A DNA stretch of 64,000 nt from Carettochelys insculpta (taxonomy: Eukaryota > Chordata > Testudines > Carettochelyidae), in assembly GCF_033958435.1 (NCBI RefSeq), contig NC_134138.1, positions 9,622,001-9,686,000 on the forward strand. The letters are read 5' to 3'. The position numbers and the translations under genes are program-made. The notes below the pieces were generated by a model. It was given only the letters and a program-made list of their open reading frames with translations. It ran no database searches and was not told the origin of the DNA. Shown in pieces: positions 20,590-32,279 of this stretch; within the stretch, counting starts at the first letter, position 1; every line of letters begins with the position of its first letter.

Positions 20590-20650
20590 AGGCTATAGTT
20601 AACACTACAGCTATCTGTAGACAGAAGTCACTGTCAGAAGAGATTTCATA
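20590..20650. mobile_element. MITE end fragment (relative of 15802-16243)
   Basis: TAACACTACAGCTATCTGTAGACAGAAGT followed by GTCAGAAGAGA matches the first 60 bases of the element at 15802; the rest is absent. Confidence 0.55.
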
Positions 20651-20699
20651 AACTCATGTGCCAGCCCATCAGGGTGAGCTGCAGGTGCACTGGGACATT

Positions 20700-21125
20700 T
20701 TGTTAGCATGAAGCGTCAGCAGTCATGGAGCCTTGCAGCTCTCGATGCCTGCGATTCACGGTTCCTGGCCAACTGGCGTGGGCCAGCACATCCCTCAGCC
20801 AGTGCTGCTTCCCACTGCTCCCACTGGCCGGGAACAGCAACAGGGAGTAAAGGGCATCTGGGCCTGCCGACCAGAAACACCTTTTAGTGCTGCAGACAGG
20901 TCCAGCTCTCCGCCCACAGCACCTAGAGTGCAAGGGGCGGGGCTTGGGGCAATCAGCCCTGAGGTGCCCCAACCCCCCCCCTGCTCTGAGTCACCCGCAG
21001 GGTGGCACACAGCGCTCCGCACTGTTTCAAAGAGGCCAAAGCTATGGGCCCCTTTGAAATGCTGGGCTCAGGGGCAATTTCACTCCTCCTCCCATCATTG
21101 GGCCTGCTGCCAACACTCCAGGTAA
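20700..21125. repeat. G/C-rich dispersed repeat
   Basis: Contains CCTGGCCAACTGG, TTCCCACTGCTCC and CTGGCCGGGAACAG, related to the repeats at 39455-39830 and 60402-60712, then a GGGCCCCTTTGAAATGCTGGG block also seen at 58010 and 62510. Possibly two repeats joined. Confidence 0.4.
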
Positions 21126-21129
21126 AGAA

Positions 21130-24100
21130 AATGCCCGAGCCAACATTTACTGACCCATTCATATGACCCTCACTCTCTGATTCATGTTTTTGACCCAAAA
21201 AAAATTGGCTTATGAATAAGCATATGCAGTAATGCGTGTCCAGTTTAGTTCTTCCTCTTAGGGTTGCGTCTGGATTACTGGGTTGTTTTTGCTGTTGTCA
21301 CTGTACCACCCCCTGAAGAGTTTAGACAAAGATGTTCAAAGAGTTAGACAGAGACAATTCACCTATTCCACCTCAACACTTTGAGAATCTGATACCATTT
21401 GCAGGACTGCTGCCAAAGCCCAACCGCCAAGCTGTAGCTGCGGCCCATGGAGTTCTGCACCGTGGCTCCTAGCAGCCTTCCTCTTCACAACAGAGCTTTC
21501 ATCTGCACGGGGACTCCAGCATTAGTGCAATACTCAAACTTGAGCCAAGCAGAAGCCCACAGCTCAGAGAACTGTACACTTGGATCTGTGCAGCCCAGGC
21601 CTGTGTATTAATGATAAGAAAGCAGCAGATGTACGGTAGCAAACAGGGTGCAGTCTTTGTGGCTTCTGGAAGGTTACTAAAACAGCCCTCACCTCAGCAA
21701 AATGAGAGCATTCTATTAATGTCTCCGGGGGAGGAAACATATGGAAAAACACATCGATTTTCAAAAGCTCTGACTTTTAGGCAGGCAATATCTTGGTGAG
21801 GTGGTCACTCATCTGGACAAATCAGCACCTGGAGTCCCCAACCAAGACAGCTCCAGTGTGCTAGGAGTTGCAGGAATACATGAGTCTCTGCCCCAAAGTG
21901 CATGCACTTTCAATGGAGAAAAGCCACTAAGGAAGTTGTATTGCCGCCAATTTGCCCATGAGAAGCTGAGACAGAGATTTCAGCAACCTGCCCAAACTCT
22001 AACCAAAAGTGGCAGAGCCAGGCTTGGACCTGAATGTGTCAACACCAGGAGAAAGAGGTAAGCTTGAAGATACATCAGGATCCTGAGACTGACAGTCCCC
22101 ACTACCAATGGGGAAAGGGCAGTGCTGGATTGAGATGGTAGACAGGCCAATGAGAAAATCAGTGGCCTGTGACCCATCCAGGTTGTGAACAGGAGCTGCC
22201 TGAGCCAGAGTAGGGCAGAGTTAAGGAGAGAACTGCAGCCTGAGCTGGCACAGGGAGAGAGCAGCAGGCTAGAGATGCAGGGCTGTGGCAGGGGGCAAGC
22301 TGAGCAGGAGGCAGAGGAGCAGCTGCTCTGCTGAGTTGGAGAAAGTAGAACCAGGGTGCTGGAGCAGCCAGGAGCCAGAGCAGCACAGACCAGCTGTGTC
22401 CATGGTTAGCCTGGACTGAGCTACAGCAGGGAGCTGAGCAGCCAGAGTTGGGATAGTGGACACCTGCTATCTCTGCAGCTAAGCATGGAGACTGGCTGCG
22501 GGGAGCAATGTGGGACCTGGAGCAGAAGTCCAGCACTGGGAGGTGTTGCCAGACAAGCTGCCAGAAAAGCTGGATGTGGAGGTGGGAACACAAAGCCAAT
22601 GGGAAAGCCATGGCTGGGAAGAAGGTCCTGCAATCTAGAGCTTGAGGGCATATGGCCAGCATCACAGCAGGTATTCATCTCCCAGTATCACTGCAGCACA
22701 GCCAGGGCCTGGGACGGAGGCCCAGGACAGGTGAGGAATAGGCTAGGAAATTTTCAGAAGTTGCAATGATGGCTGGGTGTGGTGTTTCCCAGGTCCCTGA
22801 AAGACTCCAATTCCTTTCATCTTTGCCATTTTCCCCATATTTTTCTTACAGTTGCTCTTTAATAAGCTACATCTTGTTTAAATTTCATGTAGTGATCCAT
22901 GGGTCAGTGAATTGGCCAGTGAGTAGACAGTATCCCAGAATGTGGACATCCTAGCCCCTTGTCCTAAGTGGCCACAACAATATAGGGGTTTAAACCACCC
23001 ATAAACCTGAGGACCAGCCTCACAAAGACTGCCACCAGGGAAAGTGAACGTGTCCTCAAGTTGAGGTAGATATCCAAGTGAAGGGAGGTATAGTGAGGAC
23101 TCAGATAATAGTGAGGACTCAGATCCTATTGTTATCTGATTCCTTCGGGGTAAACAGACACCAGGAAAGTTTCCTGCAACAGCAGGATCATTCTTCAACT
23201 TACAAATGTCCTGAGTGCAGTCTAATGCTTCAGCCAGAGAAGCATCCTTCCTGCTCAGCTATGATATGCGGACTCTAAACAGGTTTGCACAACTGACCAA
23301 CACAACCTCAGAGGCAGGTTAGTGGTTGGAAAGTTGCTGCAACCAAAGCCTGAAGAAGTTCTTTGTAATTCACAAATATACCCCAGGGTGGAGATGGTTG
23401 TTCTGTTTCTGTATATACCAGGACCCCATGTTGCTTGCTTGCTGTACCATATAGAGAATACACACACTGGGAACACGGTTTGTGTGCATTCTTCTAGAAA
23501 AAAACCCTCAAATTCTAACTCTGCTTTCACTTCTGAGTTTTAAACCTTTAGGTTTGGCAACTTTGTCTTTTGCTGAAAGGAGAGAAATCCACCATGGTTG
23601 CTGTGTCACCACTCTGAATGCATCTTCTGCCCACTTTTGGGGAGCCGTGCAGTTGTATAGTAGTATTCTTTGATTGACAAACACAGGCAATTTGATCTTG
23701 GTGTCCACTCTCTTGTCTGTGCTACCTAATCTAGCATTAAAGAAATGCAGTTCTCTGCCTTCTCAGAAAAGCAACCACACCATAGGCCTCAGTCATCTTA
23801 ACTGGGTGTGTCTCAAACCTTTGACTGAAACTAATCAGCTGTTCATTTGTTTTTATTTTCTTTCAATAAATGTAGCAGTTAGGACACTGCGGTCTCTTGC
23901 TGCTCGTTGTAAAGGGCCTTCACCTCCACTGCCAAAGGCCCTTGACTAAAAACAACAGTAGATCAGTAAGTATTAGAAATAACAAGAAATCAGCCAGAAT
24001 GAGTGTCAAGCACTTTTAGCTCCTTGAATGAGTGCTGTAGGTACATACAGAGTATTGTTGCTGTATTATTAACCCAATGATTGAAAAAATAGCATTGTTT

Positions 24101-24400
24101 CATGCACAGATCCCGCAAAACGCACACTCTGCAATCCAAAGGAATCAGATTGTCCTCATCTTACTGTGACTCTTGGCTCATACTTCCCCTCCTCCAGCAC
24201 CCACGGTGTGTTGTCTCTTAGGTAGGGGCTGTATCATTTAGTGGTACACACATATTTATTACAGCACTTGGTTTTTTATACATATTTTCACGGAGTTCAG
24301 TGGGAAAGTAAACCCTACATGTTTTGAAGATCATTAGCCTGCTTCAATTTTGTGCATTGCACATTGCTTTTTTGATTTTAAGGCAGGTCTAGACTGCAGA
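21130..24400. other. No gene recognised; weak MIR-like piece and purine-rich tract
   Basis: About 21945-22075 resembles a MIR SINE core (GAGAAGCTGAGACAGAG.. CCTGCCCAAACT.. GGCAGAGCCAGGCTTGGACCTG, split here). About 22190-22640 is a G/A-rich tract built on GAGCAG and GCAGGAG words that opens long frames in several phases. Nothing in 22770-24400 is recognised. Confidence 0.35.
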
Positions 24401-24409
24401 CCTATTATT

Positions 24410-25158
24410 AGGCCCTTCTAAATTCACAGTCCATTTTGCACAATTTCACTGTCATAGGATTTTAAAAATCATACATTTGATGATTTCAGTTATTTAAATC
24501 TGAAATTTCAGGGGGATGTAATTGAAGGGGGCCTGACTCAAAAAGGAGTAGGTGGGTCACAAGGTTCTTGCAGTACTGTTACCCTTACTTCTGCGCTGCT
24601 GCTGGCAGTGGTACTGCCTTCAGAGCTGAGTCCCTGGAGAGCAGTGGCTGCTGGCTAGGAGCCCAGCTCTGAAGACAGAGCTGCCAACAGCAGAAGGACA
24701 GAAATAAAGATGGCATGGTATAATATTGCCCCCTTCTGCACTGCTGCCTGCAAAGCTAGACCTTCAGTCAGAAGCTGCCACACTCTGGCCAGCCAGCTCT
24801 GAAGGTAGCAGCATAGAAGCAAAGATGACATGGAATGGTACTGCCACCCTTAATTCTGTGCTGCTGCTGGCAGGACGCTGTCTTCAGAGCTTGGCCTTTG
24901 CCCAGCAATTGCTGTTCTTTGGCCACTTAGCTCTGAAGACAGCACAGAAGTAAGGGTGGGAATCTCAAGACCTCTCTAAAATAACCTTGTGATCTCCCTT
25001 GGGGGTCACCCCCCCATCCCTAATTGAGAAAAGCTGGCCTTCCCTGTGAAACCTGCATGGCATAGGGTAAAAGTACACAAAACAGCTGATTGCACGGGGG
25101 GACCAATTTCACCCTCCATGACACTTTTTTCATGGCTGTGAATTTGGTAGGTCCATAC
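24410..25158. mobile_element. hAT-like non-autonomous element, about 750 bp, copy 1
   Basis: The left end GGCCCTTCTAAATTCACAG and right end CTGTGAATTTGGTAGGTCC are inverted repeats matching the cleaner copy at 35407-36173. The interior holds roughly 110-bp imperfect tandem units with CTTACTTCTG, CTGCTGGCAG and AGCTCTGAAG. An 8-bp target duplication could not be confirmed, so hAT is inferred from the termini. Confidence 0.6.
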
Positions 25159-25259
25159 ATATAACCTAAGAAAAATCTATCCTTCTTAGCCACCTCGTTA
25201 CACAGTCCTAACTTCCTGCGTAGACACCTCTGTGTGGACAGGAGAGCATCTCCCATCAA

Positions 25260-26120
25260 CCTTGCTCGGGGTGGGAAATAATTTTTGATTGGGGGGGGTC
25301 ACTCCAAGAATTTGGAAAGTGGCCAAGGGTGGCCCACTTCTATGACATTAATGGAGGAGATAAGGGGTCTGGGATGGAGGTTGGGTGCAGAAGGGAGCTG
25401 GAGTAAGGCATTGGGGTAGAGGAGGGCGTGTGGACTCTGGGTGGGAGCTTGGGCAAAGAAGGAAGTTGTAATCTGAGGCAGTGGACTGGGGTGTTTGAGG
25501 GGATTCGGGGTCAGGGAGGGGGTGTGGGTGCAGGAGAGGATTCCGACCTGCAGGAGGAGTATAGGAAGGGGTGCAGGTTGGGAGAGCTGTGGCATGGGTG
25601 TGGGAGGGGTTGAGGGGTTTGGGATATGTCGTAGAGCAGGCGGGGGTTGTGACCTAGGGCAGGGATTGGGCTGAAGGCTCCGGGAGGGAGTTGTGACCAG
25701 CATTCCCTGTTTTCCATCCATGAGTAGAATAAATTTTATGAACACCAAAGCATGTACAGATGTGCACCATCTACAGAAATGCATGCTGCTGGCTGTGGGC
25801 ACTGCAAGCATTCTGCTAATCAGCTGAGAGGCACTTGAAAATCTGCATAGCTCTGGCTGGGAGGCACTTATGTGGGTGGTTCCCAGTCAGCAGTCCAGCA
25901 GGTTCCTTAGCCAGAGTCCCTGCCTTCCAAGCCACCACAAGTGTGCAGAGCAGCTGTAGGGTCCATATGTGCTGCTCTGAACTAAACACTGCCATCAGTA
26001 GGGGGAGGGGATACTTCACATGCTACCTGTTGTGCAAACAGGCAGGTCCTATTGGCTGGAAAACAGCCAATGGGCGCTGCTGGGATTGGGAGCAGGGTGA
26101 AAAGCCGTTCCCCTCTCTGC
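25260..26120. repeat. G-rich dispersed repeat and unassigned DNA
   Basis: 25290-25720 is a G-rich stretch built on words such as GGGAGCTTGGG and GGGAGGGGTTG that opens spurious frames on both strands. 25720-26120 is unassigned. Confidence 0.35.
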
Positions 26121-26127
26121 TGACTCT

Positions 26128-26810
26128 GGCTACGTCTACACGTGAAGCGTACATCGAAATAGCTTATTTCGATGTAGCAACGTCTACACGTCCTCCAGGG
26201 CTGGCAACGTCGACGTTCAACATCGACGTTGCGCAGCACCACATCAAAATAGGCGCTGCAAGGGAACGTCTACACGCCACAGTAGCACACATCGAAATAA
26301 GGGTGCCAGGCACAGCTGCAGACAGGGTCACAGGGCGGACTCAACAGCAAGCCGCTCCCTTAAAGGGCCCCTCCCAGATACAGTTGCACTAAACAACACA
26401 AGATCCACAGAGCCGACAACTGGTTGCAGACCCTGTGCATGCAGCATGGATCCCCAGCTGCAGCAGCAGCAGCCAGAAGCCCTGGGCTAAGGGCTGCTGC
26501 ACACGGTAACCATAGAGCCCCGCAGGGGCTGAAGAGAGAGCGTCTCTCAACCCCTCAGCTGATGGTCGCCATGGCAGACCCCGCAATTTCGATGTTGAGG
26601 GACGCGCAACGACTACACGGTCCCTACTTCGACGTTCAACGTTGAAGTAGGGTGCTATTCCTATCCCCTCATGGGGTTAGCGGCTTCGAAGTCTCACCAC
26701 TTAACGTCGATGTTAACATCGAAATAGCGCCCAACACTTGTAGCCGTGACGGGCGCTATTTCGAAGTTAGTGCCGCTACTTCGAAGTAGCGTGCACATGT
26801 AGACACGGCT
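26128..26810. mobile_element. DNA element, 683 bp, TCGAAATAGC family, TCT duplication
   Basis: Left end GGCTACGTCTACACGTG; right end, reversed, AGCCGTGTCTACATGTG. TCT sits at 26125-26127 and 26811-26813. ATCGAAATAGC and TTCGAAGTAG words are repeated near both ends, and a non-repetitive, CAG-bearing centre separates them. It is the longest member of this group here. No transposase domain was recognised. Confidence 0.75.
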
Positions 26811-26814
26811 TCTG

Positions 26815-28195
26815 TGTTCACAGATGCACATATGGATCTGCAGCTGGCTGTTCTGAGTGCCAAATGGGGATGGCAGGGAGCTTGCTGAGGCTCTGACAGG
26901 CTGGATATGGCCTGTGGGCCATATTTTTCCAAGACCCCATCTAGCTATTGCTGTTAAGGGAAGTAGATTCACTATGCCCAGAGGAGGAGCTCTTCTCTCG
27001 GTGTATCAGTGTCTGCTAAAGTGCAACAGCGATGCAATTGCGTCACTGTAGCATTTTAAGTGAATACAAGTCTTCAATTTATACTTTTCGTGGAACAAAA
27101 AGTTCAACAAAAAATAGCAGGGACCATCAAATCAGAAGCATTTTCACACTGCCAGCAGGACAGTAGCATTTTGTTATCGGTGTGTTTTTATGGCCTTTTT
27201 TCCTAAGGGATTTTTTGCAAAGGCTGCACCAATAAATGATTTATCAATGCAGCAAAAGATCAAGGAAACTGCTCTGATTGTGGTTTGGCGCTGTAATATC
27301 TTGAAGTTTATGGAGGCTTAGGTGGCCCCTCAGCCCTTTTAAAACTTTTCTGGCAGGGCTATCAGTGCAGCATTACATTTCTGAAAAAAGCAGCCGGCTT
27401 GACAGCCTCTTGTTAAAATGAAATGTCGTTGAAAGGCCCTATCAAGAAAATCCCTCCTTATAATTCACTTCTTCCACAAAGCCTCCAGTGCTAACCCACT
27501 TCAGTAAAACTGCTGTCACCTACCTAATAAAAAGAAAACAAACAAACAAAAAAATTGAGTTATGAGCTAAGACAGAGCTATTTAAATTGTAAGCTAGCAC
27601 ACCCTCAGCACTTTAATAATGTAGTGAACTTTATTTTGTTTTTCGTGGCACCCACCAGGTGCTAAGCACAGCACAAGCACAAAGAAAAGCACATTCTCTT
27701 CTTCAAAGAGTTTATGCTGTTTTTATGAGTAAGTCATAACACCTACAGTGGTCAAAACTAAACTGATGCTTCTTTCTGCAGTCTGTTTGCTTTTTGCACT
27801 GCTGTCAGCCTAGAGCAGTTAGTTTTGCTTTAGAGCCATTCATTACTGTATCTGCAAATGGTGGCACAGGCCAGTAAAACCACTTTTCAAAGCTGGAAGG
27901 TAACCCTCCACCTGATTAAATTAAAACTTCATGAAATTGTTTCTCATCACTTGTCTGTAGAAAAAGTTTCAGGGTCTAATGCAGGTTTGGGGTTTGCAAG
28001 CAGGCGGTTCATAAAGCTCAGTAATTAGGTAGAGAGGGTGTCATAGCCATGATCTGGGAGGGTTGTGGGGCAACAGCACTGGTTGGGGGAAGGCTAACAA
28101 GTTTTGCATTGAAATGTGTGTGCATGGTGATGTGGGGCATTACCCATTAGGCTTGGGGTTTTGTGGGAAAGAGACCACCATCAGAAAGGGATTGG
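26815..28195. other. No gene recognised; old repeat fragment at 27640-27735
   Basis: 27640-27735 (CACCAGGTGCTAAGCACAGC..) resembles the old dispersed repeat at 9530 and 46030. The remainder is unremarkable. Confidence 0.35.
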
Positions 28196-28199
28196 ATGG

Positions 28200-28428
28200 A
28201 GATATACACCCATTTCATACAACTGGAAAGGACCTTCAGAGGTCATCAAGTCCACTCCCCTGCCTTCTCAGCAGGACCTATCACATCCCTGGCAGTTGTT
28301 TTTTGGTTTGTTTGTTTGGTTTTTTTTTTTTTTTTTTGCCCTAGATCCTTAAATGGCCTCCTCAAGGGCTGGGCTCACAACCCTGGGTGTAGTAGGCCAT
28401 TGCTCGAACCACTGAACTCTCCGCCCCC
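28200..28428 (-). mobile_element. tRNA-headed SINE with CR1-like tail (minus strand)
   Basis: On the minus strand, a head with GAGTTCAGTGGTTCGAGCAA and a B-box-like GGTTGTGAGCCC is followed by GGAGGCCATTTAAGGATC, a long A run (T run at about 28320-28337 as shown), and a tail with GATGACCTCTGAAGGTCC and TTCCAGTTGTATGAA. The tail resembles the CR1 3' end, which would let CR1 machinery move it. A plus-strand sister lies at 55185-55405. Confidence 0.8.
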
Positions 28429-28429
28429 G

Positions 28430-28778
28430 TGCCCCCCAGGCCTAGGGCAGGATACAGGGGAGGATAAGGGATGAAGAGCCAGGATTGGGACCAGGGCCAA
28501 AGGTGTGAGCGGGTGGAAGGACGGCAAGTCAGGGTTGGCACAGGGTCAGGCAGGAGGGCGGCTGGGCTCAGGAGCAGAGGCAGGATCGGGACCAGGCGGA
28601 TGAGGAACCAGGCTGGGGGACAGAGAGCCGGGATCAGAGCTAGGGAGATCAGGGAGAAGGATGGGCATGCGGGGAGGGGGCGGGTGGGCAGGTGCCTAGG
28701 ATCGGGACCAAGGAGACGAGGTGATGGTGGGTGGGAAGAGCCAGGATCGGACAAGGGGTGAGAAGCCAGGATGGGGCG
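28430..28778. repeat. Degenerate G-rich tandem repeat next to the CpG island
   Basis: Loose units built on AGCCAGGATCGGGACCAG occur at about 28480, 28580, 28700 and 28740. Long frames here are compositional. Confidence 0.5.
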
Positions 28779-28779
28779 A

Positions 28780-29130
28780 CAAGTCGCCAGGATCGGGCCC
28801 AGAATCTTGAGCTCTGCGGGGGTGGGGGGGCGGGGAGCGAGGGAGAGAATACGAAAGCCCCGCCCCGTCACCCGTGGCGCGGTGCTCGCTGGGAGTTGTA
28901 GTCGGCGGTGGGGAGGCCTGCGCCGGGCGGCGGAGGCGAGTCGGTCGCGCGGTCACGTGATGTGTGGGACTCTCCCCGGCGCCGCCACAGTTGCAGGTGA
29001 GGTGCGGGCGCAGGGGGCCCGGCGGTGGGACGGACCGCGAGGGGCTCGCCGGCGGGAAGGGGGCGGCTCGGAGCGGTGGGGGCACTGCACAGCCGGGGCG
29101 TAGGGGCGTGTGGGACTGGGACTGGGACTG
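28780..29130. promoter_or_regulatory. CpG island with ZNF143-type site and CACGTG box
   Basis: This is the only dense CpG stretch of unique sequence in the window. It contains CTGGGAGTTGTAGT at 28889-28902, the reverse complement of the ACTACAACTCCCAG ZNF143/Staf-type promoter motif, and GGTCACGTGA at 28951-28960, an E-box of the USF/TFEB type. No TATA box is seen, as expected of housekeeping promoters. A splice donor at 28997 suggests transcription to the right. The host gene cannot be named. Confidence 0.7.
28960..28996 (+). CDS. Possible first coding exon (unidentified gene)
   Basis: An ATG at 28960 inside the CpG island opens MCGTLPGAATVA and runs into a strong donor, CAG then GTGAGG, at 28997. 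Its end phase is 1. I do not recognise the peptide. It may be untranslated leader instead. Joining to the candidate exon at 29948 gives a stop after eleven codons, while an alternative acceptor at 29980 keeps the frame open. Everything beyond the donor signal is inference. Confidence 0.25.
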
Positions 29131-29134
29131 GGGA

Positions 29135-29850
29135 TCCCCTGTGCGCGGTGAAGTGGTACCGGGTATGGGGCTGGGGGGTGTCCCTTTGTGTGGGGAGAGG
29201 GGGCATCTGGGGGAGGGATCGGGGATCCCGTGTGTGGAGAAGGTGGGGTGTCCGGTGAGGGGCTGGGGATCCCCTGTGCGCTGAGAAGGTGGGGTGTCCG
29301 GTGAGGGGCTGGGGATCCCGTGTGCGGAGAAGGGGGTGTCTGGGTGAGGGGCTTGGGATCCCCCGTGTGGGGCTGGGGATCCCCTGTGCGCTGAGAAGGT
29401 GGGGTGTCCGGTGAGAGGTTGGGGATCCGTGTGCGGAGAAGAGGGTGTCCAGGTGAGGGGTTGGGGATCCCTGTGTGCGGAGAAGGTGGGGTGTCCAGGT
29501 GAGGGGTTGGGGATCCCGTGTGTGTGTGTGAAGAGGGTGTCTGGGTGAAGGGCTGGGGATCCCGTGTGCGGAGGTGGGGTGTCCGGTGAGGGGTTGGGGA
29601 TCCCTGTGTGCGAAGGGGGTGTCCGGATGAGGGGCTGGGGATCCCCCGTGCAGGGAGAAGGGGGGTGTCTGGGTGAGGGGTTGGGGAACTCCTCTGTACA
29701 GAGCAGGGGGGTGTCTGGGTGAGGGGCTGGGGGCCATCCCTGTAGGGGGGGGGAAGAGGGGCAGCTGGGGGAGGGATCGGGGATCCTTGTGTGCAGAGCA
29801 GTGTGTCTGGGTGGGGAGCTGGGGGGCATGTCCCGGGGAAGGGAGATATG
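29135..29850. repeat. GC-rich minisatellite, about 45-bp unit, roughly 15 copies
   Basis: Repeated words are GGGGATCCC, TGTGCGGAGAAGG, GGGGTGTCC and GGTGAGGGGCT in fixed order, with unit lengths near 42-48 bp and growing divergence toward 29850. It lies directly after the CpG island, probably in intron 1. Because few stop codons occur, long overlapping frames are open on both strands; these are not genes. Confidence 0.88.
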
Positions 29851-29947
29851 TGGGTGAAGGATCAGCGCGAGGGCAGCGTCCGAATGCAAAGAAAAGTGAG
29901 GAAGTGTGGGTGAGGCACATTGTAGTTCTCTTCCTCTCGGTTTGCAG

Positions 29948-30001
29948 CAGAAGGGTACCTGAGGCTGGCCTCTCTCTAGGGAGCCTTTGGCAGACCAAAA
30001 G
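29948..30001 (+). other. Possible second exon (54 nt)
   Basis: Preceded by a pyrimidine tract and TTTGCAG (29941-29947), and followed by AAAAG then GTATGT at 30002, so both splice signals are good. A second acceptor, CTCTCTCTAG at 29970-29979, would give a 22-nt exon. It could be a leader exon. Confidence 0.3.
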
Positions 30002-30009
30002 GTATGTGT

Positions 30010-31850
30010 CAGGGACCGGAGCTCCATCTGGGGCACCCTGCAGCAGGAGTCTGAGGTCCAGTAGCGTTCCTTCGTCTCCAGCTGGCGGTCCCCATTAGTG
30101 TGGGAAAGAGACATGCCAAGGGGCGCTGGTTTGCTAGCCTGTCTGTTGCACACCGTCACTTAACCCTCTACCCGTCAGCTTCTTGTGGACATTTCATTGT
30201 GCGGGGGTGTGAGTAACTATGAGCTGTTTGGCATGCCCCCCAGGGAGCGGGAGGTACATCCTTGTTGCTTTGCCCTCTCTCTCTTTCACTGCTCCCTGCA
30301 GAGAAACTGCCAGCGAGTGTCAGAGAGCAGCTGTCCTCTGAACTTCTAGGGTGTGTCTGTTGAGCGTGTTGTCTGCACAGCAAGTTACTTAAACTCCCCT
30401 TCTCCTGTTTCCTTCTATCTCTGAGCATTTGATGTCATGCAACCTCAGGATTTGGTTTTCAAATGGCTGGAGGGGTCGGGAGGGGGGGGGAGAGGAACTG
30501 TTTCATGGTTCACCTAAGCAGATGGGAACAGTCTTCCCCTCTAGCTGGAAATGACTTTAAAGTTCTTTCCTGAGGCTTTTTTTTAATGCTGTGGAACTTG
30601 GAAAATTCAAACCCTCTGTCATATAGTAACTTTGGCTGGTATTTAGTTCTGACCGTTACTAAATAAAATATTTTGCTCACTTACGTCATTCATGGATATG
30701 ATACAGTGATTTTTTTTCCTAGTGATTACTAGATGGCATTACAAGGCATGTTTTTAAGGTGGCATTTATCACCAGTGAACTTCTAGGAGGTTGTAACCAG
30801 CACCATGTCTATCAAAATACAGCAATACAAGCAAAAGTACTTTAGAAAGTATTCTGCACAGCCCTTGAGTGATCATGCAGCAATTTTTCTGTATCTATAT
30901 TTTTACTTTTCCAAAGATCTACATCTTTATAAATGCACATAAAATCAGATTCATAATGTGAAGAGCAATCAAAATCAAACATTTAAATGGACATGTGAAG
31001 AAATATAATTCCCACTAGTCTTCTGTTATAAAATGAAACAAAAGTAAATACATTCTAAAACAGAATAAATCTATTTTCACAATTAAAAATAAGAACAGCA
31101 CCTAAAAATGAATTTCAAATGGTCTTCTGCGGTGTTTGCCATCCAGTGTATGCACATTTAACTTTAAGCACGTGAGTATGTAACTTTTTCCATGTGTCAG
31201 GTTAAGGATCTAAAAGATTGTGTGATCTTTAAAAAATGTTGAAAAGCAAGCTAGATTTAAAATTTATTTATTTATTTTTAGTTTCATCTAATAGTGACAA
31301 AGTTAAGATTCATCTCTTAAAAATATATTTACCCTGGTAGTGACCATTTTAATTAAGCTGGTTTTTCTTATTCATGAAGGCACTGAAGTATTGAGAGGCA
31401 TATTTTACCTCTTAAGCTTTGTATTGAGTTGATTAAGTATGGCAGACTGATAGTTCATGTCATTTAAAGTAATCATGACTCAGCCCCAGCCTACGTCTCT
31501 GACTGTTAATCTCACAGTGTTTCTCCTTTGCTCAGTCAGACTCCAACCTTGATCTCCTCTTTGTTTTCCTCTTCCACTCCTGGCTCTGGCTTTTTCAATG
31601 ATGCCACCTACAAGTTGAATGTCTTCCCTGCGTCTGCTAACCAAGCAATACATGTCTCTTGTTCCATCCGAAGAGCTCTGTTCTTCCTTGCTAATGAGTT
31701 AATGGAACTATAATCCAAAATGGGACTTTAAAGGATGCAGACTTGTGCCCAGGGTAACTTCAACCATGTGATCTTAGCAGTGCTGTTACCCTGCTTACTG
31801 TCCATTAACTTCCCTTGATGTTACACTCTTCAATATGTTGTATGGAATGA
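30010..31850. other. No gene recognised (probable intron)
   Basis: G/C falls sharply after about 30540 and the sequence becomes A/T rich. No exon or repeat recognised. Confidence 0.35.
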
Positions 31851-31852
31851 GG

Positions 31853-32050
31853 GCAGGTCTCCACTACAGCACAAGCTCAAATTAAGGTGTGCAATTCCAG
31901 ATTTATTCATTATACACCTGGAGTCGACATACCTTAATTCAGGCTTTGCTGCCATCTCCACTGAGGGAGGTCAAAGAGCGCATTCTCCTCTGTTGACTTT
32001 CCTTACTCGTAATTATCGAGGATGTGAGTGACGTATGAATAAATTTGAAT
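31853..32050. mobile_element. MITE fragment, GACATACCTTAATTC family
   Basis: Starts GGCAGGTCTCCACTACAG and has CTGAGGGAGGTCAAAGAGCG and TGTTGACTTTCCTTA, matching the full element at 49573-49850. The right end is lost. Confidence 0.55.
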
Positions 32051-32279
32051 ATTGATTAGGCCAAGTCAATCACACCAGAGCAATGGACTGGACTAAAACT
32101 GAGTCCTTACCAATGGTCCCAGGATTTTACCCCGCGACCCTGCTCGCCGTCTACGGTGGGTCTAATCACAAGGGGGTTTCAGGGTGTGTGAACTGCGCTG
32201 CTGCGGTGTGTTTACCCAAGGAAGAAAATACAAACAAGATGTCAGGTTCAAACAGGGAGACAGGGTTTGTTTTTTAACA

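Noticed and set aside
22159..22665. A 168-codon minus-strand frame rich in Cys, Leu and Ala
   Set aside because: It comes from the GAGCAG-rich tract and has no recognisable motif or splice context.
25299..25811. A 170-codon minus-strand frame rich in Pro and His
   Set aside because: It is the complement of a G-rich repeat tract with no domain.
28696..30159. A 487-codon open frame on the minus strand, Pro/Ser/Thr/His-rich, plus overlapping long frames on both strands
   Set aside because: It spans a CpG island and a tandem repeat. The repeat lacks stops in several frames, and the predicted protein merely repeats the minisatellite unit.
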